From an uncultured Pseudomonadales bacterium (GTDB lineage: Bacteria; Pseudomonadota; Gammaproteobacteria; Pseudomonadales; CANNCY01), in NCBI GenBank assembly GCA_947503335.1, contig CANNCY010000002.1:186001-250000 (forward strand): a DNA stretch of 64,000 nt. Direction: 5' to 3'. A program made the translations under genes and the position numbers. Below the pieces are notes generated by a model, which saw only the letters and a list, made by a program, of their open reading frames with translations, was not told where the DNA came from and made no database searches. Shown piece after piece: positions 16,928 through 25,443 of this stretch (the stretch's first letter is position 1; each line of letters starts with the position of its first letter).

Positions 16928-19863
16928 CTAGTTTTAGCCTATTACCTATCGGCCTCATCTGCATTGCCTATATGACTGCTCTATTCGGCATCGCGCAGTT
17001 AGCTGACCGCGGCTACATTAGCAGCCGAATCATTCAGCACCCGCTAACCTACGTTTTAAGCTTGGGGGTGTTTGCCTCGTCATGGGCGTATTACGGCATT
17101 ATTGAACTCGCCCACAACTATGGCTATGCGATGCTCACGTACTACATAGGTACGGGGCTACTTTTTTTGTTTGGCCCGATTCTACTTAAGCCGATTCTTA
17201 CGCTATCACAGCGCTACGGGCTTATGTCGCTAGTCGATCTATTAGCTTTTCGATTTCAAATGCGGGGGGTTGGCGCGTTAGTAACACTGATGGTGATCTT
17301 TGGGCTATTACCCTTGCTAGTACTTCAAGTGCAATCGGTAGCAGACTCGATTCAAATCTTAACGCTAGGCGCAACTCAGCCTTCTGCTTCTAGTCATTTG
17401 ATACCTGCCGCTGAATCCCATAATTTTATTGCACTGTTGTTTACATTAAGCATTGCGGTATTTGCGATACTTTTTGGCACTCGCCCTAACCAGCAAGGTC
17501 TTATCGTAGCCTTGGCAGTAGAAAGCTTTGTAAAACTGCTGTACTTCGCGATCTTAGGGTTTGTGGCCGTGTTCGTGGTATTTGATGGCTTTGCAGGCAT
17601 CGATCAATGGCTGGTGGCCAACCCTGAAACTCGCCAAGCATTGACCACAAAAGGGCAATCTGCGTCAGCACACACCATGGTACTACTATTCTTTGCCACC
17701 GCCATGACAATGCCCCAGGTGTTTAAAATAAACACGACCCACGTTGACCCCATGAGAGCTATTCGCTGGGGCACATGGGCTATGCCACTTTACCTATTAA
17801 TCATCAGCCTACCCGTGCTACCTATTTACTGGGCCGGATTAAAACTTGGTATCACCACACCTTACGAGTACTTTGCGTTGGGGGTGCCATTGGCGCTAGA
17901 GGCACCGGCGCTTTCGATTGCGGTATTCATGGGCGGTATTGCGGCAGCAACAGGCGCAATGATTGCTATTGTATTGTCGCTTGCGGCAATCTTTCATACT
18001 CATATCGTGCTACCACTGGCACCGCTGCAGCGCCAAGAGAACCCTTATAAAGCCATCATGTGGCTGTATCGTGGCTCGGTAGTATTCATCGCGATCTCTA
18101 CTTATCTGCTATACCGCGTACTTGCACATCGACATAGCTTATCTGATTTAGCGTTCGCCTCATTTGTTCAGATTTTACAGCTACTACCCGCATTCATCGC
18201 GTTAACACTGGCCCCTAAGATTACGTCGCGAGGTATGCTTTCAGGCATGGCCGCTGGTACGCTTGTATGGCTAACACTGCTGTTCTTACCTATGGTTTTT
18301 GGCGCTGATGAATTCTTTCTATCTATCTTTGGCAAGCAAGTCGGTTTAGGGCGAGATAATTGGGAGTCAGTTACACTACTGTCGTTGTCAGCGAACGTTA
18401 TCACGGCGTTTACTGTGTCACTTTACACTCGACAGTCTTCTGCAGAGAAAGCTGCTGCTAAAGCATGCAGCGATCAATCTGGGTCTTCTTTACCTTCGTT
18501 TCGAGTAGCCTTTTCGGGTTTTGACACGTTAGAAAACGATCTTTCTAAACATCTAGGTTCGTCACTAGCACACCAAGAACTGACTCGTGCAATGCGTGAA
18601 CTACAGATTGATTTTGGCGAGCGTCGAACATTTAAAATTGCCTCCCTTAGATCAGTGTTACAGGCAAACCTAAGTAAGCTTATAGGGCCTCAATTTGCCG
18701 CCGACGCGATCGATCGCTCTCTGCCTATGTCTGAGGCTACTCAGGGCTCTGTTGACCTGGCTGCTCTTGAACAAAGTATTCAAGACCAGCAACTACCTGA
18801 CAACGGCCTAATTAGAGAGCTAAATCACCTTCGCGAGCATCACAGAAAGACGCTAGACGAACTGCCTTTGGGTATATGCGTTGTCGATAGTACTGACGAA
18901 ATACTGATGTGGAATAAGCAGATCGGCGCCATCACTCAGGCTTCGGGTGATCGAATGATCGGGCAACACCTAAACGACGTAAGTGAGCCTTGGCAACAAC
19001 TATTAAGACTGGCACTTAGCAGCCCATTAAGAGACATTTTTGAAACGGTAGAGACACCACATAAAACTAGGCATCTTCGATTGCGGGCCACTGCATCAGA
19101 CACGTCTGGTATGCGCGCAATCGTTTTTGAAGACAACACTGAACAGACAAACCTAACTCAGTCATTACAACACGCCGAACGCCTTGCTGCTGTCGGTAAA
19201 CTAGCCGCGGGGGTAGCCCATGAAATTGGCAACCCCGTTACAGGAATCGCCTGTCTTGCTCAAGAGATTAAAGCCGATAGCGACCCAGTATTTTCGAAAG
19301 AAGCAGCAGAACAAATACTTGTTCAAACCGATCGCATCACCACCATTGTGCAATCGCTAGTTAACTTTAGCCATGCTGGTACTAGCGGTGAAGAGCATGT
19401 CGAGCCTATCGAGAAGACTCAGGTTAGCCTGCACCACGTGGTTGACCAAGCAATTCAACTATTAGCCTTCGCCCACGATACGCAAGAGATTAGCTATAAC
19501 AACTTCGTTGCCCCTTCGGTGACGCTCGTGGGTAACGAGCAAAAGCTGATTCAAGTTTTTATCAACTTGCTTTCAAATGCTAGAGACGCCAGCCCCGCTA
19601 AAGGCCGAATCATCATCGACTGCAGCGCATCAGTGAAAGGGCTAAGGGTCTGGGTGCAAGATCAAGGTTCTGGTATCAATTCACATGACCTTGATCAGGT
19701 ATTGGACCCATTCTTTACCACCAAACCCGTTGGCGAAGGCACTGGCCTAGGCTTAAGCCTTGTGTACAGTATCATTCAAGAACATGGCGGCGAACTAATC
19801 ATCGAATCTAGACACCAAAATCCGTCTATAAATGGCACTCGTGTAACAATCATTTTTAAGTAA
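16924..19863 (+). CDS. cbrA: Sensor histidine kinase CbrA with SLC5-type transporter domain
   Basis: A 979-residue kinase. The N-terminal ~500 residues form a sodium/solute symporter-like domain with about 13 helices, followed by a linker, a PAS domain (roughly 640-750), a DHp domain with His near 766 in GVAHEIGNPVTG, and a HATPase domain (NLLSNARDAS, GTGLGLSLV). The start at 16924 is fixed by the ATGA overlap with cbrX and by family length (about 983 in Pseudomonas); a longer frame upstream overlaps cbrX and is not real. With CbrB it controls carbon/nitrogen balance and, through CrcZ, catabolite repression. Confidence 0.94.
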   Translation: MTSFSLLPIGLICIAYMTALFGIAQLADRGYISSRIIQHPLTYVLSLGVFASSWAYYGIIELAHNYGYAMLTYYIGTGLLFLFGPILLKPILTLSQRYGLMSLVDLLAFRFQMRGVGALVTLMVIFGLLPLLVLQVQSVADSIQILTLGATQPSASSHLIPAAESHNFIALLFTLSIAVFAILFGTRPNQQGLIVALAVESFVKLLYFAILGFVAVFVVFDGFAGIDQWLVANPETRQALTTKGQSASAHTMVLLFFATAMTMPQVFKINTTHVDPMRAIRWGTWAMPLYLLIISLPVLPIYWAGLKLGITTPYEYFALGVPLALEAPALSIAVFMGGIAAATGAMIAIVLSLAAIFHTHIVLPLAPLQRQENPYKAIMWLYRGSVVFIAISTYLLYRVLAHRHSLSDLAFASFVQILQLLPAFIALTLAPKITSRGMLSGMAAGTLVWLTLLFLPMVFGADEFFLSIFGKQVGLGRDNWESVTLLSLSANVITAFTVSLYTRQSSAEKAAAKACSDQSGSSLPSFRVAFSGFDTLENDLSKHLGSSLAHQELTRAMRELQIDFGERRTFKIASLRSVLQANLSKLIGPQFAADAIDRSLPMSEATQGSVDLAALEQSIQDQQLPDNGLIRELNHLREHHRKTLDELPLGICVVDSTDEILMWNKQIGAITQASGDRMIGQHLNDVSEPWQQLLRLALSSPLRDIFETVETPHKTRHLRLRATASDTSGMRAIVFEDNTEQTNLTQSLQHAERLAAVGKLAAGVAHEIGNPVTGIACLAQEIKADSDPVFSKEAAEQILVQTDRITTIVQSLVNFSHAGTSGEEHVEPIEKTQVSLHHVVDQAIQLLAFAHDTQEISYNNFVAPSVTLVGNEQKLIQVFINLLSNARDASPAKGRIIIDCSASVKGLRVWVQDQGSGINSHDLDQVLDPFFTTKPVGEGTGLGLSLVYSIIQEHGGELIIESRHQNPSINGTRVTIIFK

Positions 19864-19889
19864 CCAATTTTGAAAGGTAGCGCCAAAAG

Positions 19890-19937
19890 TGTTACAACTA
19901 TGCACATAGGTATTAACGTAGTAACACCAAGGTAACA
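19890..19937 (+). promoter_or_regulatory. Candidate CbrB-type sites in front of cbrB
   Basis: TGTTAC at 19890-19895 is followed by GTAACA at 19921-19926 and again at 19932-19937, the last overlapping the cbrB start codon. The same hexamer occurs five times in front of the crcZ-like sRNA. As I recall, CbrB sites in Pseudomonas are built from TGTTAC/GTAACA half-sites, so autoregulation is plausible. The spacing (25 bp within the inverted pair) is wider than a usual palindrome. Confidence 0.5.
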
Positions 19938-21325
19938 TGGCAAATATCCTAATCGTAGAAGACGAAAAGATTATTCGCGCCTCGTTGCGCCGTCTACTAG
20001 AACGTCACAATCACACAGTTAGCGAAGCTATCTCGATTCCTGACGCGCTAAACCACCACCAGTTAGGTGAGTATGATCTTGTCGTAAGCGACCTACGACT
20101 ACCTGGCGGAACGGGCACAGAGCTTATTCGCCTCGCTGGTAACACTCCCGTGTTAATCATGACCAGCTATGCGTCACTAAAATCAGCTGTCGACTCAATG
20201 AAGATGGGTGCTGTTGACTATGTTGCGAAACCCTACGATCACGACGACATGATCGCTGCCGTAAATCGCGCACTATCACGTAAAAAGACATCCTCGACTA
20301 GTGGCAATAACACTTCTGCTGGAATCATCGGTGACAGCAGCGCAATGCAAACGGTATTTGATCGCATCAACCGTGTTGCCCCAACTGATGCCACCGTACT
20401 TATTCTAGGCGAAACCGGAACCGGTAAAGAACTAGCCGCCACCGCATTACACAAACAAAGTAAACGCGCCCACGGGCCACTTATCTCTGTAAACTGCGCG
20501 GCGATTCCTGAAACATTAATTGAATCAGAATTGTTCGGTTACGAAAAAGGAGCCTTTACCGGCGCAGCAGCACAGCGCGACGGTTTAGTCGCGGCAGCTG
20601 ATGGCGGTACGCTGTTTCTCGATGAAGTGGGCGAATTGCCCCTAGAGGCACAGGCTCGACTACTACGCGTGTTACAAGAGAAAGAAGTCAGACCGCTGGG
20701 CTCAACTAAAACCCGCCCTGTAGACGTGCGCTTAGTTGCGGCAACTCATCGCAATTTAAAAGAGCTTGCCAAGCAAGGTAAGTTCAGAGAAGACCTTTAT
20801 TATCGCTTAGACGTTATTTCGATCTCATTACCGCCTTTACGTGAACGCGAAAAAGACGTTTTAACGCTGACAGACTTTTTACTTAAACGGTCGTTTAGCA
20901 AACTTGAACGCGAACTAGCACCACTTTCTGCTGAAGCGATTCAAGCAATCACCACCTATCGATGGCCTGGCAACGTGCGCGAGCTAGAAAACGTAATGGA
21001 GCGTGCAGCCATTCTGTACGACGGCTCTGGCGAAATCGGCGTCGATGCCTTAGGCATCGACCTAGCACTTGTACCTACAACAGAACTAAATGATTTCGAT
21101 GGCTTTACAGAATCAGAACTGTCGCCAGATAACGTTCGTGACAATAAAGACCCAGAGACCGATCTATCGCTAGAAGATTACTTTCAACGATTTGTTCTTG
21201 AGCACCAGGAAACCATGAGCGAAACCGAACTCGCCAAAAAACTGGGCGTTAGTCGTAAGTGCTTATGGGAGCGACGCCAACGGTTTGGTATACCGCGTAA
21301 GAAGCGTGGCGGTATAGAAGGCTAA
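19937..21325 (+). CDS. cbrB: Sigma-54-dependent response regulator CbrB
   Basis: NtrC-family activator of 462 residues. The receiver domain has phospho-acceptor Asp52 in [10 protein letters not shown]. The AAA+ domain has Walker A GETGTGKE, the sigma-54-contacting loop GAFTGA at about 205-210, and Walker [15 protein letters not shown] Fis-type helix-turn-helix ([17 protein letters not shown]) is at the C-terminus. It lies 73 bp after cbrA. Its expected main target, a sigma-54-dependent CrcZ-type sRNA, is encoded about 2.5 kb downstream. AAGG precedes the ATG by 4 bases. Confidence 0.95.
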   Translation: MANILIVEDEKIIRASLRRLLERHNHTVSEAISIPDALNHHQLGEYDLVVSDLRLPGGTGTELIRLAGNTPVLIMTSYASLKSAVDSMKMGAVDYVAKPYDHDDMIAAVNRALSRKKTSSTSGNNTSAGIIGDSSAMQTVFDRINRVAPTDATVLILGETGTGKELAATALHKQSKRAHGPLISVNCAAIPETLIESELFGYEKGAFTGAAAQRDGLVAAADGGTLFLDEVGELPLEAQARLLRVLQEKEVRPLGSTKTRPVDVRLVAATHRNLKELAKQGKFREDLYYRLDVISISLPPLREREKDVLTLTDFLLKRSFSKLERELAPLSAEAIQAITTYRWPGNVRELENVMERAAILYDGSGEIGVDALGIDLALVPTTELNDFDGFTESELSPDNVRDNKDPETDLSLEDYFQRFVLEHQETMSETELAKKLGVSRKCLWERRQRFGIPRKKRGGIEG

Positions 21326-21328
21326 CAA

Positions 21329-22645
21329 TTAAAACGGGTGGCCAACCATCATCCAGGCGCCCGTTCCTTCTTCACTGCGAGCTATTGATGCTCGCACTAC
21401 AGCACCACCGGTCATGGCTCGCAAACCGAGACCATAGTTAACGTTTAAATCAGATAACAATACATTCGGCCGAAAGGTAGGTGCCACTCTGCCCGCTTCG
21501 ACGAAGCCCACCAGTTGAAACCAGTCTAAATTTAGCATCTTTAACCAGCTGACACCTTTAATTGGGTTGGCCCTTAGCGTGTAGCGCAATTCTGCCGCCC
21601 CATAGACCGCAGCCTTATCATGAAAACGGTTAGACCTATACCCTTTCATACGGTAGTAGCCGCCCAGAGTGGCGCCTTCTTTATAGGGTGTTTTATGATC
21701 AATGAAATAGGTACCATCGTCATTTTTAGTTAGGTTCCACTGTGGTGAATAGCCGGCCCATGCATTCAACGCAAGTACACGCTGTTTCGCAAAGCGATCA
21801 GCACCTAGATTAAAATACTTACTACCCTCTAACTCTAAAAATGCCCAGCTGTTGTCGTCAAACAGCCCTGAATCATAGCTAATTGCAATAAACTGTGAAC
21901 TGCCAGTTGAAGGGTTGATAGCAAAATCGGTGTGATCATACTTAAGCCCCACCTGTATTGCGCCTAACGCCAACTCTACATCCTCGGCGTGCGCTTTTGT
22001 CGCATAACCCTGATGGCGATTAAACTGGCGCACACCTAGTACTAAGGCTCCTGATTTTAGCGGATTCCAATGCGACGTATCTGAAGGGTTGGTCACTAGC
22101 CCGCCGCGGGTTTGATATGAAACGTGATTAGCATTCTCTGTAAGCCCGAATGGAAAAGCGTACTCAAAGGTAATTTCATACCAATGATCATAGCCATCGG
22201 CTTCAATATAATTTTCGTATGCCGAGCCGTGACTACCCGCCCTAGTAGCCGGGTCGACGAAATTGCCGGTAGGCTCAGCGTAGGCTCGCTGATTGGGATA
22301 GTCACCTAGCATGCCATCTGCACTTACGAACAGACGATCAGCAAACCTAAAATTGTAATCCCAAAACCCGAAGGCAAACCCGTTTGTTTTATCACCAGTG
22401 AATACTGTAATGCCGGCACTGAATTGCTCTTGTACCGCGCCACTGACCATACCACCGACACCTATCAAACTGCCCCAACTGCTCGATTTGTAGGCATAAG
22501 GCAGCACAACGGTGTTACGCTCTTTATCAGTGTTTTCGGCTCGCTCTACCGACGATTTAATCGAGATACCCGCCGAATTAGCTAAAGGCTGATACAAGCT
22601 ACACAGTATGACTATCGCCATGAAACGCTTATTAGCTTTGAACAA
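21329..22645 (-). CDS. BamA/TamA (Omp85) family outer-membrane protein without POTRA domains
   Basis: A 438-residue protein with signal peptide and a C-terminal barrel of the bacterial surface antigen family. The conserved lid-loop motif, usually (V/L)RGY/F, appears as MKGYRSNRFHDKA, and the chain ends in Phe (MMVGHPF), as expected for Bam-inserted barrels. There is no POTRA repeat between signal and barrel, so it is not BamA or TamA. The TTG start at 22645 keeps the basic n-region (KANKR) of the signal peptide; an ATG at 22621 is possible but lacks it. It lies 16 bp after the small barrel gene, in one operon. Confidence 0.75.
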   Translation of the reverse strand: MFKANKRFMAIVILCSLYQPLANSAGISIKSSVERAENTDKERNTVVLPYAYKSSSWGSLIGVGGMVSGAVQEQFSAGITVFTGDKTNGFAFGFWDYNFRFADRLFVSADGMLGDYPNQRAYAEPTGNFVDPATRAGSHGSAYENYIEADGYDHWYEITFEYAFPFGLTENANHVSYQTRGGLVTNPSDTSHWNPLKSGALVLGVRQFNRHQGYATKAHAEDVELALGAIQVGLKYDHTDFAINPSTGSSQFIAISYDSGLFDDNSWAFLELEGSKYFNLGADRFAKQRVLALNAWAGYSPQWNLTKNDDGTYFIDHKTPYKEGATLGGYYRMKGYRSNRFHDKAAVYGAAELRYTLRANPIKGVSWLKMLNLDWFQLVGFVEAGRVAPTFRPNVLLSDLNVNYGLGLRAMTGGAVVRASIARSEEGTGAWMMVGHPF

Positions 22646-22661
22646 ACTAGTTACGCCCTAA

Positions 22662-23507
22662 CTAAAATGCCCATCTAAGCATCAACTTAGGGCCGCTTCG
22701 CTTAATTCGGTAACGATAATCTAAAGGATCACCTGTTCTAGTAAGATCGATATCTAAATACTGATATGCTGCCGCGATACTAAGCCCATTCTTAACTCGG
22801 TATTCAATCAAGGCGTCGATATAGCCAGTATCGCCCTCATATCGACCAGACTTTGCCTGCAGCCAACCCGTTGTAAGGGCTACCATCCATTGATCATTGA
22901 AGGCATGACGAGTATTTAAGAGGATATTAGGTAATGGCGCATGTAACGAATCAGTAGTTAGTTGGTGGGTCTTAGTCGACTCGCCATTCACAGTACCCTC
23001 GCCTTCTAGCTCCAACACCAATTTTAACGCGTGAACACCCACACCTACACCTAAGGTAGTCGTAGGGGTTTGATAAAAGTCATAGGTTGTGCGAATAGAA
23101 TACGTGTTTGTTCTAAATCTTGATCTTACCTCGGCACCTACATCATAAATAACGCCCTCAAACTCTATCTCTGATTCTAGCGCACGCTCACCTCGGTTAA
23201 TGTACTTATTGTACTCAACATCTAGATTGAAACGCTGGCTCAGTCTTCGGCGGTAATGGGTGTTTATGGTTGTATAGCTTTTATTCAAGCCTAGGTTATC
23301 TAAGTCGAAACCACGCGACGAACTAGAACCTCTAAGATCAAATCGAGAATTTGATGCCTGATGATAAGCCCCGACCGTGACGATATTTTTACTTTGCATC
23401 GACGGGTGAATAAACGTCACCTTGTCGCGCTCTGCACCAGCCTGAGAAGAAATTGCTATCAACGCGACACCGCCAAGGCACTTTACAAGCGAATTCAATT
23501 TTAACAT
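22662..23507 (-). CDS. Predicted outer-membrane beta-barrel protein, uncharacterised
   Basis: 281 residues with a clear signal peptide (cleavage near SSQAGA) and alternating polar/aromatic strands throughout, ending in WAF, the usual outer-membrane signature. I do not recognise a named family; an 8-10 strand barrel is likely. The start is supported by AGGA six bases before the ATG and by a good sigma-70 promoter at 23565-23593. It is the first gene of a two-gene operon with the Omp85-like barrel. Both genes interrupt the usual cbrB-crcZ-pcnB order and read away from the sRNA. Confidence 0.7.
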   Translation of the reverse strand: MLKLNSLVKCLGGVALIAISSQAGAERDKVTFIHPSMQSKNIVTVGAYHQASNSRFDLRGSSSSRGFDLDNLGLNKSYTTINTHYRRRLSQRFNLDVEYNKYINRGERALESEIEFEGVIYDVGAEVRSRFRTNTYSIRTTYDFYQTPTTTLGVGVGVHALKLVLELEGEGTVNGESTKTHQLTTDSLHAPLPNILLNTRHAFNDQWMVALTTGWLQAKSGRYEGDTGYIDALIEYRVKNGLSIAAAYQYLDIDLTRTGDPLDYRYRIKRSGPKLMLRWAF

Positions 23508-23564
23508 TGATCATCCTTTAATCAGGGTTAAATAAGCTATGACATATTAGCTATCAACCAATCA

Positions 23565-23593
23565 ATTATATCAATCGCACACTAATAAGGTAA
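23565..23593 (-). promoter_or_regulatory. Sigma-70 promoter of the beta-barrel operon
   Basis: On the minus strand, TATAAT (plus 23565-23570) is preceded at exactly 17 bp by TTACCT (plus 23588-23593). The start codon is about 58 bp downstream. The GTAACA cluster begins only 15 bp upstream of this -35, so the same sites could also affect this operon. Confidence 0.65.
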
Positions 23594-23604
23594 TCGAAAT
23601 CAAC

Positions 23605-23692
23605 TAGGTAACAGTTAGTAACAACTTGCTCGGCGAAACTAACCAGTCACATAGGTAACAGATAGTAACAACTGAAAGATAAATCGGTAACA
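23605..23692 (+). promoter_or_regulatory. GTAACA repeat cluster, candidate CbrB upstream activating sequence
   Basis: GTAACA occurs at 23608, 23618, 23655, 23665 and 23687. The first four form two copies of GTAACA-N4-GTAACA (10-bp period, one helical turn), embedded in a 22-bp direct repeat (23605-23626 and 23652-23673) with a single mismatch. The cluster lies about 110-195 bp upstream of the predicted sigma-54 transcription start, the normal distance for an NtrC-type enhancer. Confidence 0.7.
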
Positions 23693-23725
23693 AAACTGAA
23701 AGAATATAGACATAAACCATTATCG

Positions 23726-23754
23726 CAAATAGTTATAACGATAATAACTATTTG
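23726..23754. promoter_or_regulatory. Perfect 11-bp inverted repeat between enhancer and sigma-54 promoter
   Basis: CAAATAGTTAT at 23726-23736 and its exact complement ATAACTATTTG at 23744-23754 flank a 7-bp centre. It lies at about -77 to -49 from the predicted sRNA start, between the GTAACA cluster and the -24/-12 element. It could be an operator for a second regulator or a bend site. It does not fit the IHF consensus well. Confidence 0.55.
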
Positions 23755-23776
23755 AATTTATTGAACTTTTTAAAAC

Positions 23777-23792
23777 TGGCACAGGCTGTGCT
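23777..23792 (+). promoter_or_regulatory. Sigma-54 (-24/-12) promoter of the crcZ-like sRNA
   Basis: TGGCAC starts at 23777 and TGCT at 23789; the invariant GG (23778-23779) and GC (23790-23791) are separated by exactly 10 bases, as sigma-54 requires. The predicted transcription start is about 23803. No long reading frame begins downstream before pcnB. Confidence 0.85.
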
Positions 23793-23802
23793 ATTAGCTA
23801 AG

Positions 23803-24042
23803 CATAATAATAAAAACAAATAATAAAAACGATTTAACAAGACCAATATAATAAAAACAAACAATAACGATAAAACGGCTTAGACCGACTTAATAATAAC
23901 AACAAGAAACAAAAACAATAATTTAACTAATGGCCAAGCTTGTAACCGGCCGACCATTAGAGTCGAAACCCTGGCTCACTCCAAGAATACCAAGATTTAT
24001 CGGGGTGAACAGGTGGGCCCAACAGCCCATCTCCCCAATTTT
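23803..24042 (+). ncRNA. crcZ: CrcZ-like Hfq/Crc-sequestering small RNA
   Basis: About 240 nt from the sigma-54 start to a hairpin. The first ~120 nt are strongly A-rich, with many AANAANAA motifs, for example at 23806, 23819, 23860, 23892, 23895, 23898, 23901 and 23914. In Pseudomonas such motifs are the Hfq/Crc binding sites of CrcZ, which titrates Hfq and relieves catabolite repression. CrcZ also lies between cbrB and pcnB and is driven by CbrB and sigma-54, exactly as arranged here. The RNA is shorter than Pseudomonas CrcZ (about 400 nt). The 5' and 3' ends are predicted from sequence only. Confidence 0.8.
24002..24042 (+). terminator. Candidate terminator of the crcZ-like sRNA
   Basis: GGTGGGC (24012-24018) pairs with GCCCATC (24025-24031) around loop CCAACA; outside it GGGG (24002-24005) can pair with CCCC (24033-24036). 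AATTTT follows. The T run is short, so termination may be partial with read-through into pcnB. Confidence 0.55.
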
Positions 24043-24105
24043 CCCAAGCCTTTTGTGCCCTTTACTGATACTATTCGTCTGTTATAAAGCAACCGTATTA
24101 CGTGC

Positions 24106-25443
24106 ATGTTGAAGTGGTTAAAAGATCGCTTTGGGCGATCAACACAGTCGAACACCCCAGTTATCATTGATCGAGACAATCATCCTGTATCTCGCAAGCT
24201 CATCAGCCGTAACGCGCTCAAGGTGATCTATCGCTTATTAGATCATGACCACGAGGCTTATTTAGTGGGCGGCGGCGTGCGAGACATACTATTGGGCGGG
24301 CGCCCAAAAGACTTTGATGTTGCTACTTCTGCAACCCCTGAACAGGTTAAAAAGCTATTCGGCAATGCTCGCATCATTGGCCGACGCTTTAAAATCGTGC
24401 ACGTGCGTTTTGGGCGAGAAATCATCGAAGTGACTACCTTCAGAGGCAGTCACGACGGCAAATCAAAGTCTGACGCAGGCATGCTTTTACGCGACAACGT
24501 ATATGGCTCTCTAGAAGATGATGCCATTCGCCGTGATTTAACGATCAATGCCTTGTACTACAACCCCAAAACCTTCGCGATTACCGACTACACCGGTGGT
24601 GTAGATGATATAGATCATGAATGTATTCGTATTATCGGTGACGCTGAAACCAGGTATCGTGAAGATCCCGTGCGTATGTTGCGTGTTATCCGCTTCGCAG
24701 CCAAGCTAGATTTCGACGTAGAATCTAAGACCGCACGCCCTATCGCACGCTTAGGTTACCTATTAGAAGACGTTTCGTCGTCGCGCTTATTTGACGAATT
24801 GCTCAAGTTGCTTATGAGTGGCCATGCCGCAGCTGTTTGGGAGCTACTGCAAACCTACCAATTTGTCGATGTATTGTTCCCTGGCTTAAACGGCTACCTA
24901 GAAGCTCCCCAGCACGCCAACTTCATTGAGCGAGCTATGCAAAGCACTGATGCGCGCATCAAAGCCGATAAGCCAGTTACTCCTGCATTCATTCTTGCTG
25001 CATTACTGTGGCCAATGATAGAGCGCCGTAACAATCAACTTATACAGGCTGGCACACCAGCTGTAGAAGCGATTCGAATTGCGTCTGACGAAATAATGAG
25101 TCAGCAGATCAAGCGCATAGCGATACCAAAGCGATTCTCTTTTGTCATGCGTGAAATCTGGGAGATGCAAGGCCGCCTTGCTAACCGTCATGGCAAACGC
25201 GCCTATCGCCTAATGGAGCAAAAACGCTTCAGAGCGGCTTACGACTTTTTAGTGCTACGTGAAGAAGCCGGTGTTGATCTAGACAATCTAGGAGTATGGT
25301 GGACCGAATTTCAAGACGCCTCAGAAGAAGAGCGCGAAGCTATGATTCAGGCGTTGCAACGAGCAGGTAATGGCCCCAAAAAACGCCGCCGTCGCCCACG
25401 CCGAAAACCCAATGGTAATAGCAAGGGTAACGCTAGCGAATGA
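24106..25443 (+). CDS. pcnB: Polynucleotide adenylyltransferase (poly(A) polymerase I)
   Basis: Adds poly(A) tails to RNA 3' ends, promoting decay. The nucleotidyltransferase core shows YLVGGGVRDILLGGRPKDFDVAT, with the catalytic Asp pair in DFD and a later Asp in the GREIIEVTTFRG strand; the tRNA-nucleotidyltransferase-like neck and a basic C-terminal tail (KKRRRRPRRK) follow. The length (445) is normal. It lies directly downstream of the crcZ-like sRNA, as in Pseudomonas, and overlaps folK as ATGA. Confidence 0.96.
   Translation: MLKWLKDRFGRSTQSNTPVIIDRDNHPVSRKLISRNALKVIYRLLDHDHEAYLVGGGVRDILLGGRPKDFDVATSATPEQVKKLFGNARIIGRRFKIVHVRFGREIIEVTTFRGSHDGKSKSDAGMLLRDNVYGSLEDDAIRRDLTINALYYNPKTFAITDYTGGVDDIDHECIRIIGDAETRYREDPVRMLRVIRFAAKLDFDVESKTARPIARLGYLLEDVSSSRLFDELLKLLMSGHAAAVWELLQTYQFVDVLFPGLNGYLEAPQHANFIERAMQSTDARIKADKPVTPAFILAALLWPMIERRNNQLIQAGTPAVEAIRIASDEIMSQQIKRIAIPKRFSFVMREIWEMQGRLANRHGKRAYRLMEQKRFRAAYDFLVLREEAGVDLDNLGVWWTEFQDASEEEREAMIQALQRAGNGPKKRRRRPRRKPNGNSKGNASE

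Noticed and set aside
23930-24112. 60-codon frame inside the sRNA region
   Set aside because: No ribosome binding site, runs through the terminator hairpin and overlaps the pcnB start; no recognisable protein features.
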